A stretch of 64,000 bases of DNA, taken from assembly GCA_030144725.1 (NCBI GenBank), contig JASKMD010000018.1:2721530-2785529 (forward strand), given 5' to 3'. Source of the stretch: Haematococcus lacustris (Eukaryota; Chlorophyta; Chlorophyceae; Chlamydomonadales; Haematococcaceae). Every line of letters starts with the position of its first letter. The first letter of the stretch is position 1. The position numbers and the translations under genes were made by a program. The notes beneath the pieces are model-generated. The model was not told where the DNA came from, ran no database searches, and saw only the letters and a program-made list of their open reading frames with translations. Of the stretch, positions 1 to 9,578 are shown in pieces.

Positions 1-1080
1 GCTCAGCAGCACTAGCTGGCCAGGGCTGAACTCCACATCCCTGCGTCCCTTGTTGGCCGGATAGGCCTGACGCTGCTGAGCTTGCTCCATGAAATGGCGG
101 GCCTGCTTGACATTACTCTGCCACCACTCAGACAGCTTCCTGGCAGAGGGACAGTACACCTCACCTGGCAGTTCCAGCAGAGCCGGCGTCAAAGGTGACT
201 GGCCAGTGTTGACCAGGAAGGGCGTGGACTGGATGGATTCCTGCCAGCTGTTGTTCACAGCGAACTCAGCCAGTGACAGGAAGAAGGGCCAGTCAGACTG
301 GGCAGGGGAGATGTAATGACGAAGCATTTCCTCAAGGGTACGATTATACCTCTCCGTTTGACCATCAGACTCAGGATGGTAAGCACTAGATTTACATTCT
401 TTTACACCAAGAATGGCCATAACTGACGCCCAGAAATGATTAGTAAAGTGAGAGCCCCTATCAGAGACAATTTCTCTGGGCACTCCATGGTGTTTAAACA
501 CATTATCAATAAACAAGCGGGCAAAGCCCTCAGCGTTCATAGACTCACGGCATGGTACAAAGTGTACCATTTTAGATAGCCTATCCACAAAGATAGCAAT
601 GGCGTCAAAACCATGATCACCAGGGGGTAGCTTAGTGGTCAAATCCATAGACATGGACTCCCATCTGTCATAAGGTATGGCCAGGGGTGTGAGTAAACCC
701 CCAGGTCTGGTATTCACAGACTTGTTGCGCTGGCATGCATCACAGTTACTCACATAGTGACGCACTTCAGATCTCATGCGTGGCCACCAGAATATCCTGG
801 AGATACGCTCCAGCGTCTTGGTGATACCCACATGACCTGCAAACTGTGCATCATGCATCTCCACCAGTATCCTGGCTTTGAGCTGTTGGCAATTAGGAAC
901 CACTTTCTGGTTCTTGCCTTTGGTGCGATACAAGCCATGCTTATCCTGATCATAATGATCCACCGTGCTGGCAAAGGCCTCATCTGCTGCATACGCTGCC
1001 AGCAGCTGCTCTGTCATATTGACAGCGTGCAAAGGGTGCACAGGTAAAGGAGGTGGGGGCAAGGGCTGTTCCAAAACCAG
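1..1080 (-). pseudogene. Ty3/gypsy integrase (partial)
   Basis: The minus-strand frame is open from the TAG at 1081-1083 to the window edge. In order it shows an HHCC zinc-binding domain (about 760-870; H-x-H spacing, GHVGITKT, then CDACQRNK), followed by the catalytic core with the first acidic residue in MDLTTKLPP, the second in VSDRGSHFT, and the glutamate in the YHPESDGQTERYNR block. These are the D,D(35)E features of retroviral-type integrases, which insert the cDNA into the host genome. The C-terminal part, including any chromodomain, is outside the window. An in-frame stop separates it from RNase H, so it is not expressed as a polyprotein. Confidence 0.92.
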
Positions 1081-1290
1081 CTAAGGTTGTGGCTCCTGCT
1101 GTGGCTGCTGAATGGCAGGCTGAGCAGGCTGTACCACACCAGCTTCCTCCCCCTCCAAAATGCGCTTCCTGCTCCTGGTCATGACCATGACAGGGTTGCT
1201 GGCAGGAGCATCAGGTATACGTGACAAATGGTCAGCAGGGTTAGTATCACCAAGTAGATACTCAATGGTGAAATCATACCGGGAGAGAAA

Positions 1291-1635
1291 TTACAACCAC
1301 CTGGTTTGGCGTCTTGACAAGACTTTTTGTGTTGTTAAAGCTACCAAATGTTTGTTGTCTGTGTACAAAGTGAAGGGAACTCCCTCCAGGTAACAACGCC
1401 ACTCTTTACATGCAGTAATAATTGCAAGTAGTTCTTGTTCACCAGTGGTACAGTTCTTTTCAGCTGGAATCAGCTTCTTGCTTAAATAAGCCAGAGGATA
1501 TCCCTCTTGCATGAGTACTGCTCCTACGCCTTGCAAAGAGGCGTCACAGTAAACCTGAAATGGTTTAGTAATATCTGGGCTTTTGAGTAAAGGTTCTCTT
1601 GAAATGGCATGCTTAAGAGCATCAAAAAGCATCAA
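1291..1635 (-). pseudogene. Ty3/gypsy RNase H domain
   Basis: This segment encodes a typical gypsy RNase H that follows the RT thumb. The first catalytic aspartate sits in PFQVYCDAS, followed by GAVLMQEGYPLAYLSKKL, the glutamate in TTGEQELLAI and an aspartate in LYTDNKHL. It would degrade the RNA strand of the cDNA hybrid. The frame stops at a TAA (1291-1293) where a glutamine codon is expected (RWL-stop-FLSRYDF). The reading then continues through LSRIPDAP toward the integrase. At its upstream end it is one frame off from the RT, so the polyprotein is broken here too. Confidence 0.9.
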
Positions 1636-2498
1636 AATTGTAATTTATCATCAGGCCACTTATGCCAATTGAAATCAGCACCTGCTTTACCAGTCAGGTC
1701 AGTTAGAGGTGCAGAAATAGCACTGTAATTGTGTACAAACTTGCGCATAAAATTGGCAGCACCCAGAAGTTGCTGCATGGCAGTCAGGCTGCGTGGCACA
1801 GGCCAGGAAGTGATAGACTTCACTTTATCAAGGTCAACAGCTATGCCCTGGTCACTGACAATGTGACTCAAGAATTTGAGTGCAGTTTTAAGGAACTCAC
1901 ACTTTGATAGCTTAGTTTTAAACTGATGCTTACGTAATAACTCAAGAACTCTCCTAGAATGTGTGAAGTGTTTTGGCACAGTTTTAGACATGATGAGAAT
2001 ATCATCTATGTACACAAGGACACAGTCATTAATGACATCAGCAAAGGCATTGTGCATCACACGTTGAAACGTGGCTGGCGCATTGGTTAGGCCAAAGCAC
2101 AGAACCTTAAACTGATAAAGGCCACTGGGTGTCCTGAAGGCTGTCTTAGGGACATCCTCATTAGGTATCCTGATCTGGTGATAACCAGCTTGCAGGTCTA
2201 GTGACGAAAACATCGTGCACCTAGCTAACCTGTCAAACAGGTCATCCACTCGAGGTAGTGGGTATTGATCCCTAAGTGTGATCTTATTCAGCTAACTATA
2301 ATCTACACACATCCTCAACTCACCTGACTTCTTTTTGACAAAGAGGACAGGGGCAGCGTAGGGAGAGGAGGAAGGCTCAATGATGCCCTGCTCCAGGAAG
2401 GCTGCAACCTGCTTTCTCATCTCCAGAAGCTCTGGCTGGCTCATCTTATATGATGGCAAGGCTGGTGGCTTACAGCCAGGCTGGAGAGGGATGGTGTG
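1632..2498 (-). pseudogene. Ty3/gypsy reverse transcriptase
   Basis: The RT palm and fingers are clear: AAPVLFVKKKSGELRMCVDY upstream, then FSSLDLQAGYHQIRI (motif A), AFRTPSGLYQFKVLCFGLTN, and the catalytic box VLVYIDDILIMS. Downstream is a thumb region with FLSHIVSDQGI and LLGAANFMRKFVHNYS. The enzyme would copy element RNA into cDNA in a virus-like particle. It is inactivated by a TAG at 2292-2294 (between VDYS and LNKIT) and a TGA at 2499-2501, and it loses the RNase H frame at about 1632. Domain identity is very secure; the copy is a pseudogene. Confidence 0.93.
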
Positions 2499-2501
2499 TC
2501 A

Positions 2502-3512
2502 TACTGGACGCTGAGGGGGTAGGGTATTAAAGGGTGCGAAGACATCGTCGTACTCAGATGTGAGCGCTATCAGCTGAGCTGCCACTGCGGGGGGTATGGA
2601 GGTCGGGTAATTGATAGTGGGGCCAGGAGGTGAGGTGGTTGGGAGAGAGAGAGGGTCAGGTATGTTGGACAGCTGATTAGCTGGGTCAGAGGTAGGGTAG
2701 TTGATAGTTGAGTTAGAGGGTAAGGTTGTTGATTGAGAGTGAGGGTCAGGGTGAACGGTAGGTGAGGCAGAGGGGAGGGTTGTTGAGATCAGGGCAACCA
2801 GAGATTGGTCATCCTTTCTTGACCACTTGTAAGCCACCTTAGCTGGCACTGTGGCTTGCTTGTGCTTTGCCAGGATATGGGCACAGATGGGGCCATAATG
2901 GGCGCTGCAGGCTCACACTTGAGCACCGTCTTAATAGACGCCAACTGTACTGTAGTAGTACGTGCCAGATAGTCTAGCAACACACCATTCGACTGTAACC
3001 AGTCACTGTCCATCAAAGGCAGAGAACATCTCTGGCATCACCAGCAACTGAACCCTGCAGCTCAGTGTCTGCACATTCAACTGGACGCTGCATGCATGCG
3101 TACAAACTACAGGCTGGCCATTAGCCACAAGGAATTCCTTGGGCTGCATCAGTTTATAACTGGCAAGCTGATACTGCTCATCAGCAACACAGTTGATGAA
3201 GTTGGCTGCTGCACCACTGTCAAACAACATAGTACAGGCATAGCCATTCACTTTACCCGGGAACGAGAAGTGTAAGACACCATCGTCTGCTGCATGACCC
3301 ATGGGCAGATTTGCCTCATCTGTGAGCATAGGAGCATAAGGGGCAAGGGCAGAACGCTCAGCAGGACGACCCCCACCTTGACTGCTGTGGCAGCTGCTGC
3401 TGCCGCTGATCACATTCCAGTATGGGCCACGAGGGGCTGCAGGAGCACATCCTTCAGCTGGGCCAGAGAAGCCTTGGCATACGGTCCATCTGCTTATGAG
3501 GAACAAAGGCAA
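2502..3512 (-). pseudogene. Ty3/gypsy aspartic protease and linker
   Basis: The protease active site is the LFDSGAAANFI motif near 3215-3240, with HFSFPGKVNGY just before it and the flap or hydrophobic strand LLVMPEMFSAFD after it. This enzyme matures the Gag-Pol polyprotein. A frameshift near 3003-3016 moves the reading to the block DSDWLQSNGVLLDYLART, which follows the protease in gypsy elements. A proline- and serine-rich linker with recurring TINYPTS-like units (2560-2800) then leads to the RT. I see no complete CCHC zinc knuckle upstream, so it may have decayed. Confidence 0.82.
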
Positions 3513-4550
3513 CCATAGGTGGTGCAGGCGGGCGACGTCCCACTTGTATGGTGGCTACTGCAATGAGTACCTTCTGTGCATTCACAGCAGCCTAACTAGC
3601 ATCAATAAGTGTGGGGTCATGCATAAGTGCAAAATCATGTGCTTGCACCTTAGGGGTAAGGCCCCTAATGAAGGTGGTAACCAGCATCAATGGCGCCATG
3701 CAGGTGGCACTTGCCACAGTCAGAGTACTTCTGAACTCTGTAATGTAGGCATTGAGGGTAGAACCTGCTGACATGCACAGTGAACAAGGGTCCAACAACC
3801 TCCTGCGGTGCACATCTGAAAACATTGCGTAGGTCATCACCAACCATCTCCTTGAAAGAAGAGCGCAGGTATGCCCATGTTGGCCTAGTGCCATGAGCAA
3901 GGATGTGGGCATTCCCGGTGGCAAGGTACCACACCTCTCATGCCTTGCCTGTCAAGAAGTTAGTCAATGCATCAGCCGGGTCTATGCACAGATATGCACA
4001 AAGGACCTCAAGGTCCTCACAGAGAGTCTCTGTTACCCGAGATGTGGCAAGACACAGGTCTGTCCTTATGACCTTCAACCTGGGCGAGGAGGCTGACACA
4101 GTGAGTGGTGCATTGGCAGGCAAAGCAACCTGAGACGAGGGCAAACTGCCCTACTGGCGTCGAATGTGGCGCCGCGGGTGCGACATGTGCATTAGGTGCA
4201 ACGGTCGACAAGGCTGGTGCAGCAAGTGCAACTTTAGTAGTAGAAGTGCCACTCAGGTCCAGCTCAGGTTCAGGTCGAGCTGACTGCGAATACTGGCTGC
4301 GAATCGCTGCCACCATCTGCTCACCACTCACCACCGCGTTTTGTTGGCCATAGAGACGCTCCAATTCAGCGAGCTCAGCTCCAATCCGAACGGCTTTGTT
4401 TTGGGAGGCTTTCAGGTGCGCAGTCGCTCCTACCAGCTGTTGATGCTCTGTTGCAACTGCTGGGCGTAGAGAAACAAAGGCTTGATCTCCAAGTGGAGTG
4501 TTCTCCGTCCGTTGGTCCCCGCCATGCGGAGGTTCCTTTTTGGCAGTCAT
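3513..4550 (-). pseudogene. Ty3/gypsy Gag remnant
   Basis: The start is taken at the ATG at 4550, the first Met after the putative primer-binding region. The N-terminal part has a heptad-like stretch (AELAELERLYGQQNAV). The capsid-like part is spread over three frames. Blocks typical of retrotransposon Gag are TWAYLRSSFKEMV near 3840-3880, then AGSTLNAYITEFRS and TTFIRGLTPKVQ near 3650-3780. These form the particle and package RNA. A TAG at 3592-3594 and frameshifts near 3800 and 3940-4140 break it. The assignment rests on position and these short blocks, so it is less certain than the Pol domains. Confidence 0.7.
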
Positions 4551-4730
4551 TTGCTTAGGAGAGAAGGTGGCGTTAGTAGCAACATCGGTCGGAAACCAAA
4601 ATGTAGCGTGCTAAGGCACACCGCCGAGAACCGATAACTACCTTCTTTCCCACAGCATGACACGGCCAGGGTTTAGAACGTTTCCCCCGAGGAGTCGAAC
4701 CTCTGAAGCAGGTGTGCACGAAGGCCCACC

Positions 4731-4748
4731 TGCCCCTTTCGCCCACCA
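4731..4748 (-). promoter_or_regulatory. Putative primer-binding site of the gypsy element
   Basis: On the minus strand the sequence just inside the terminal fragment begins TGGTGGGCGAAAGGGG. A TGG start directly after an ACA end is the usual arrangement of a site that pairs with a tRNA 3' CCA end. The tRNA was not identified. Confidence 0.4.
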
Positions 4749-4810
4749 TGTCACACTGCAGTACAGAAGTACCGTGAGGCGAGCTAGGCTTCGAGGAGCC
4801 GTTCGCTACA
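4749..4810 (-). repeat. Putative very short or deleted LTR of the gypsy element
   Basis: This 62 bp segment starts TGTCACAC and ends GCTACA (TG...CA), with the primer site immediately inside and LINE sequence immediately outside. It is far shorter than usual gypsy LTRs. It may be an internally deleted LTR, or the TG...CA frame may be coincidence. The partner LTR is outside the window. Confidence 0.4.
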
Positions 4811-6812
4811 CTGGCGGGGGCAGTGGTTTTACTCTTCTGGCACCGGCAGCTCCCAAGGCTGTCTGGTTTTGGTCAAGCCCTCCACCATCCAGGCCATGGC
4901 TGTCAATCGCTTTGTGGCAGCCTCAGACCTGCCCTAGGAACGCAGCCCCAACAGCAGCCGCCTCTACCCTAGCAAGGCCATCTGCGTGATGCCCCGGGGG
5001 GAGGGAGGGGTGGGGCTTCCCGACCTGGGGGTCACTAGCACGGCCATGCTAGCGAAGATGCTGGCCCAGCTCTGGTCGCCCCGGGTTCGTCCCTGGCAGC
5101 CTCTGACCCACAGCCTGCTGGCAGACCCCTCCCACGGCCTCAGCACGTGGGTCATCACCGACCCCACCGCCACCCCCTCGCGAGGCATCAGCCCGCGGCT
5201 GCAAGCTCACGTGGCGGCCCTGGCTGAGCTCAAGCTGTTCCGTGCGGTGCCCCCCGCTAGCCAGTCCTTCTTCTCGGTGCTGGCAGAGCCGCTGTGGTAC
5301 AACGCGCAAGTCCGCATGAACCCAGCAGCAAGGGAGGCAGCAGCTGAGCAGGTTGGACCCACGTCCGGGGCGGGGTCAGGGGGCGAGGGCGTGGAGGAGG
5401 TGGTGGGCGTAGGGGCGCAGGGGGCGGGGCGGGAGGGCAGGCTGCCGACCCAGCTGACGAGGGGCCTGGCACCTGGCCTAAGGAGGAGTGGCTCTTGGGC
5501 CCCTGGGCTCACCTGCAGCTGGACCCTCAGGTGTGGGGCATGGGCACCACCACCCTGCTGGACTTCTCGGTCAAGCATGCCAGGGTGCGCCTCCACCAGC
5601 TCCAGCGCGTCAGTGCCGACCCCCTCTACCCACCCAGTGGGGGCCTGTGGCCTGCGCTGTGGGGCGTGCGCCCCCCCCGGGCAGCGGGCGAAGCGGAGGT
5701 GGCAGCGATGGCTGGTGGGGCCCTGAGGGAGCTGGAGCTCAAGTGGGAGGCCAGCGCGCAGCAGGTGGCAGGACAGGGGGCAGCGGGGGAGCGGGAGCAG
5801 CAGGGCAGGGATGTGGAGGAGCGGCTCCCCGAGGAGGTGTAGGGCAGCCAACCGCCTCGCTGGCTTGACACCTCCGCCAGGGCGCACCCGCGTCCCTCGC
5901 CGCAGGACAGGGCGGCCGAGCAGGCTGAGCGGCAGTTGGAGGCCCAGCAGCGGCGTGGGGGCAGGCAGCCAGGTTGCTCAGCCCGCCCCCCGGGCCGACA
6001 CCGTGGACCAGCTGGCTGTGGGTGTTCAGGCGGGCCAGCCGTGTGCGAAGGTGTGGAAGGAGCTGCTAGACCCCACCCTCCGTCGGGAGCACGTCATCGT
6101 GGCCTGGCGGGTGCTTCACGCCAGCCTCATGGTCGGGGCCTTGTGGGGTCACATCCTCAAGGGGGCGGCTGCCCCGGGCTCGTCCACCTGCCGCTTCTGC
6201 CAGCCGGGGCACTCGGAGACCCTCACCCACGCCTTCCTACTCTGCCCCGCCGTGGTGCCAGCCTGGGAGTGGATGTTGGACGTGTACGGCCGCCTCACAG
6301 GCACCCGCCCCCCCTCGGGCGACGCCATGCTGCTCCTCAGTGGGCGCCCCACCCGCGGCGAGGCCCCCCCCTTCCAGCCCCATGACAGCCTGCTGTGGCT
6401 CCGTCTGCGCGTGGCCTATCTGGGCGCAGTGTGGCTCCTCCGCAGCTCAGGAGCCGCTACAACCCTGCAGCCACAACAGGTGGCGAGGCGGGTAGTGGAG
6501 GAGGTCATCTCCACCCTCACCACGGCCGGCAAGCGTGACTGGCATCGGGTGGGGAGGGACATCCGCGTGGGCCTCTGCGGCGCTGTGCCCTCTACCTGGT
6601 TCAAGGGAAAGGACCCGGAGCTGGACGCTGCCCATTTCGACCAGCTGTGGCCCGAGGCGTCGGGGGTCTGGTTTGCCAAGCAGCCTAGGAGGGAGCGGAG
6701 GGGAGGGCAGGAGGGGGCAGAGGGGAGGGTTGGGGCAGGAGGAGTGCAGGAGGAGAGGGCAGCAGGGAGGCCTAGGCAGGGGGAGGACAGGGCGCAGGGG
6801 GGGGAGAGCTAG
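4811..6812 (+). pseudogene. LINE ORF2 remnant, copy A
   Basis: The remnant starts inside the endonuclease (GSSQGCLVLVKPSTI) and passes straight into the post-RT region (QAMAVNRFVAASDLP) with no RT between. A TAG at 4935-4937 ends the first stretch. The post-RT region is read from 4986, changes frame at the deletion near 5355, and meets a TAG at 5840-5842 in place of glutamine (EEV-stop-GSQ). The C-terminal frame 5811-6812 keeps the zinc finger CRFCQPGHSETLTHAFLLC (about 6190-6245), a C-x2-C-x9-H-x4-C motif usual at the C-terminus of L1 ORF2. Nothing here can encode a functional retrotransposase. Confidence 0.85.
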
Positions 6813-7079
6813 TGGTTCGCCTCTCCTTGCAGTGGCCCGTCCCCTTCTCCGTCGAGCCAGCCTGAGCTGCAGGGTTGCTGGTGGGGGCGTAGTGCGTTCC
6901 TAGGGTGGGGCGGGCTAGGCCTCGGGGGGTTGTCTGGGTGTTAAGGGACCGGGGGCTTAGGTGGTCTTGGTTGAAGTGAAGGGGGCGGGGGGGGTTCAAT
7001 GTTTCAGGTCGTCTGGCTGGGCTTAGGCTCTTGTGAGTGTGGGTAGTTCTGTGGGGATGGGTAGGGCCAGGGTGGAGGG
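4811..7079 (+). mobile_element. L1-like LINE derivative, copy A (5'-truncated)
   Basis: LINE homology begins at the ctggcggggg inside the endonuclease-coding part and runs through the 3' region to about 7079, where the next copy starts at cctctgctag. Copies A and B share an extra internal deletion at about 5355 (after ttggacccacgtcc) that removes roughly 450 bp present in copy C. Unlike units D-K, copy A still has a serine codon (TCG) at about 6318 where they carry TAG. Confidence 0.88.
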
Positions 7080-7131
7080 CCTCTGCTAGCCTGGCCAGCT
7101 CGCTGGGGGCCTCTTGTGACAGCCCTGTAGT

Positions 7132-7143
7132 TGAGTCAGCAGG
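7132..7143 (+). repeat. Target site duplication, left (RLE-LINE)
   Basis: The 12 bp tgagtcagcagg recurs at 9551-9562. The uninterrupted form ttgagtcagcagggccccgg is seen in other units, for example near 51188, which confirms the insertion point. Confidence 0.93.
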
Positions 7144-7144
7144 A

Positions 7145-9427
7145 GTGCAACACGTAACGGTTCACGACGAGTCGGGCCGGACAGCAGGCCTCCTAACAAA
7201 ACAACAACACCAACACCTACACGCGTGGTTGCAACACAAACCACACGCACGCAACCTGGCCACAGAACTGGTGGCCCTCCTAAGGAGACATGACACACAG
7301 AGCAACCACCACCCCATGAGAGCGGCACAAGACAAAGCCCTCACCACCCTACACAACACACGCAACTTTCCAAGTACCGTCCAGAGGTGGGCTGACCCAC
7401 TCACAGTTAGACCAGAAACCACTACCTACTGGAGCCCTGACATAAATGACACGGCCTTTGGGGCACACCACAACTGCCTACTGGTACGCCACACTGGGCT
7501 ATCCACGTGGAACGTACCGGCAGACGATGCGGTGGCACTCAAATGCGTCAACCATGCTATACACTCAGCTACCCAGGAGGAGGCCATGGCCACCATCATG
7601 CTGATCCCTGGTAAAAAGGGCATCTCCTACCCCAAACACATTGCCACCCTAAGACGCTACCCAGCATACTGCCAGCACCTGGCTAGCATACCCCACACCA
7701 AGACCAACTGCTCCAAGCCAGGCAAGCACGCCAACCTCCACGTCTACGTCATCTGGAATGCAGCGGGACAACAACTCGTCACCAAAGGCAACCCCCAAGG
7801 ATGGCTGGCTAGCACTGCCACTGCCCTCCACCCCCAACGTGACACACACCCCCTCCGCAACAGACCAACGAATCAAAGCCAGCCGGCCACACCCCCTAGC
7901 GGCCACAAACAACACATGCGCCTGCCGCTCGACAAGGACCTCCCCACCTCGGGGCACCAACGCAGCCACCAACAGCTCACGCAACATTCCACGACGCAGC
8001 CACGGATGGCCATCACCGAATGGGCCACGATCGCGTACACGGACGGCAGCTGCATTAAGACCTCGGGGGCAGCCCCAGCGAGCATCGGGGCGGGGGTCTA
8101 TATCCCGGAGACCAACGTTCTCATCACCGTCGCCTTGGACGACCCAGAATGCAACACCATCAACATGGCAGAACTCACGGCGATACACGCGGCAATCACA
8201 GCGGGGGTCAAACGCATCGCCACCGACAGCCTATGCTCTATCTACCAGATCCGCCGAGCCCTCGCCAACCCGATGTCGCTCATCACACACAGACACAACG
8301 ACATTCTGACCGCTATCGCCACCCTCATCATCGACAGCCCCGACACGATCCACTTCTACAAAGTCCGGGCCCACTCGGGAATTATCGGCAACGAAGGCGC
8401 CGACGCCCTCGCCAAGCACGCGGCGCTACACCCAGAGCTCGCCAACACCCCGGCCTACCGCCCGACCACACGGAAAGAGACTAACACCTGGCTCAACAAC
8501 GAAGCCGACGGCGAAACCCCCGCCCCACTGCCGGATTGCCGCCAAAGCGTGCGAGCACACATGCACCGCAAGCACAGCCTCGGTCTCGCCAATCAAGACA
8601 GTATCTACTACAAGATGTCCCAGGAGATCACCAAAGCCGCGGCGAAAGGGGCTGGCGAAAGGGTGATGACCGACACGAACATCTCCATACCCGCGCAACG
8701 AACTGCCCTTCTCTACCGTACCGGCGGACTCTATAACCAAAAGCTAGCCATGCGTTGGAAACGGGCGACCGACGACCGGTGCCCACTCTGCGGGGAAGCC
8801 GACAGTGCCACTCACCTCCTCTCGGGCTGCAGCGAGACACTACCGATGGTGCAAGAAAGGCATAACGGGGCCGGCCGCCTCATCGCTAAAGCAATAAGCA
8901 AGGGTACCCTAGGCGGGTACATCAGCTTCGCGGACACCGGCAGCTGGGAGAAGGGCGCACGAGAAGACCTCGACCTCCCTAACGACACACTACACACAGC
9001 ACTACGAGCAATCGGACTGAAGACAGCAGCAACCAAAAACACCACCAGACCAGACATTCTCATGGTGATGCCAACGACGAAGACGAGCAAACATGGCAAA
9101 GCCGCTAAACGGGTCATTATTATAGAAATCAAATACTGCTCGGACTCAAGGTGGACGGACCAATTAGACAAGGCACTCAACCAACACACCAATCTAGCTC
9201 AAACCATACGCAAGGAAGGCCACATGGTGGAGATTAGACCCATCCTCCTTGGCATAGGTGGCATAACGTATGAAGCACACACACGGCAACACCTCTTGGC
9301 CCTGGGGGTTTCACAAGATAACACTACTAAACTATTACACAAGTTAACAAGACACGCGGTGGAGACAGCCCACTCCATTGCAAAGACAAGCTACAGACTC
9401 AGGGCTACCAAGAGGGAGGGAGGGTAG
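7145..9427 (+). CDS. RLE-LINE polyprotein, C-terminal part: RNase H, CCHC zinc finger, restriction-like endonuclease
   Basis: The frame is uninterrupted for 760 codons to a TAG at 9425-9427. It is entered from host LINE sequence, so no native start is visible. Residues about 1-290 hold no RT motif; a block near 7430-7790 (FGAHHNCLLVRHTG, STWNVPADD, ATIMLIPGKKG) is unrecognised. RNase H spans about 8033-8440, with TDGS, AELTAIHAA, ATDSLCS and a C-terminal GNEGADALAK. The finger CPLCGEADSATHLLSGC (8779-8829) has the C-x2-C-x7-H-x4-C spacing of R2-type elements. The nuclease core is RPDIL (about 9046) followed by VIIIEIKY (about 9112-9135), the PD...ExK pair that nicks target DNA. The base composition is less GC-rich than the surrounding LINE, a sign of a different family. 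Confidence 0.85.
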   Translation: MQHVTVHDESGRTAGLLTKQQHQHLHAWLQHKPHARNLATELVALLRRHDTQSNHHPMRAAQDKALTTLHNTRNFPSTVQRWADPLTVRPETTTYWSPDINDTAFGAHHNCLLVRHTGLSTWNVPADDAVALKCVNHAIHSATQEEAMATIMLIPGKKGISYPKHIATLRRYPAYCQHLASIPHTKTNCSKPGKHANLHVYVIWNAAGQQLVTKGNPQGWLASTATALHPQRDTHPLRNRPTNQSQPATPPSGHKQHMRLPLDKDLPTSGHQRSHQQLTQHSTTQPRMAITEWATIAYTDGSCIKTSGAAPASIGAGVYIPETNVLITVALDDPECNTINMAELTAIHAAITAGVKRIATDSLCSIYQIRRALANPMSLITHRHNDILTAIATLIIDSPDTIHFYKVRAHSGIIGNEGADALAKHAALHPELANTPAYRPTTRKETNTWLNNEADGETPAPLPDCRQSVRAHMHRKHSLGLANQDSIYYKMSQEITKAAAKGAGERVMTDTNISIPAQRTALLYRTGGLYNQKLAMRWKRATDDRCPLCGEADSATHLLSGCSETLPMVQERHNGAGRLIAKAISKGTLGGYISFADTGSWEKGAREDLDLPNDTLHTALRAIGLKTAATKNTTRPDILMVMPTTKTSKHGKAAKRVIIIEIKYCSDSRWTDQLDKALNQHTNLAQTIRKEGHMVEIRPILLGIGGITYEAHTRQHLLALGVSQDNTTKLLHKLTRHAVETAHSIAKTSYRLRATKREGG

Positions 9428-9461
9428 GGGGGTCGCCTCGTTCTTGACTTGATTGGTGGGA

Positions 9462-9550
9462 GCAGGCCGCGCCCCAGGCGGTAGCTCCTCCCTTAATGCA
9501 CGCCGGTGAATACCGGAGTAGTCTTCTTCTTCTTCTTCTTCTTCTTCTTC
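9462..9550 (+). promoter_or_regulatory. 3' tail hairpin and (CTT)n of the RLE-LINE
   Basis: The tail reads gcaggccgcgccccaggcgg, then ctcctcccttaatgcacg. A stem-loop follows (CCGGT 9503-9507, loop gaat, ACCGG 9512-9516), then agtagt and (ctt)n. The same end is found on the SINE at 50173 and the fragment ending at 39769, so it is probably the structure the RT recognises to start cDNA synthesis. Confidence 0.8.
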
Positions 9551-9562
9551 TGAGTCAGCAGG
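9551..9562 (+). repeat. Target site duplication, right (RLE-LINE)
   Basis: Second copy of tgagtcagcagg; host LINE copy B resumes here with ggccccgggagg. Confidence 0.93.
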
Positions 9563-9578
9563 GCCCCGGGAGGGGAGG

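Larger units (their letters stand above)
1..4810 (-). mobile_element. Decayed Ty3/gypsy LTR retrotransposon, 3' part beyond window
   Basis: Reading the minus strand from 4550 down to 1, the order is gag, aspartic protease, reverse transcriptase, RNase H and integrase, which is the Ty3/gypsy order (Ty1/copia has integrase before RT). The element runs off the left edge inside or just after the integrase. It is a dead copy: in-frame stops lie at 1081-1083, 1291-1293, 2292-2294, 2499-2501 and 3592-3594, and frameshifts lie near 1632, 3010 and 3800. It abuts LINE copy A exactly at 4810/4811. That fits insertion into the LINE with the other LINE half out of view, but the left flank cannot be checked here. 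Confidence 0.9.
7144..9550 (+). mobile_element. Young non-LTR retrotransposon with RNase H and restriction-like endonuclease (Dualen/RandI-like), 5'-truncated
   Basis: A 2.4 kb insertion bounded by a perfect 12 bp duplication. It ends in a CCGGT-gaat-ACCGG hairpin, AGTAGT and a (CTT)n tail, so it moved by target-primed reverse transcription. Its single frame encodes RNase H, a CCHC finger and a PD-(D/E)xK-type nuclease. No RT or apurinic-type endonuclease lies in this piece, which fits 5' truncation of a longer element. Dualen/RandI of Chlamydomonas is the family known to combine such domains. An R2-like relative, or a non-autonomous RT-less form, is possible. The open frame contrasts with the decayed host LINE and points to a recent insertion. 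Confidence 0.85.

Noticed and set aside
757..1047. Small plus- and minus-strand frames over the integrase region.
   Set aside because: They are shadows of the minus-strand integrase, whose motifs lie in a different frame.
4675..4715. Possible tRNA gene: the minus strand has gaggttcgactcctc, a perfect B-box-like word.
   Set aside because: No acceptor stem or A box fits around it. It lies between the gypsy primer site and gag; chance or an old SINE piece is more likely.
5207..5887. Long minus-strand frames repeated in every LINE unit (for example those starting MRPGGGVKPARRL).
   Set aside because: They are antisense to the ORF2 remnant, open because of GC-rich third positions, and show no domain.
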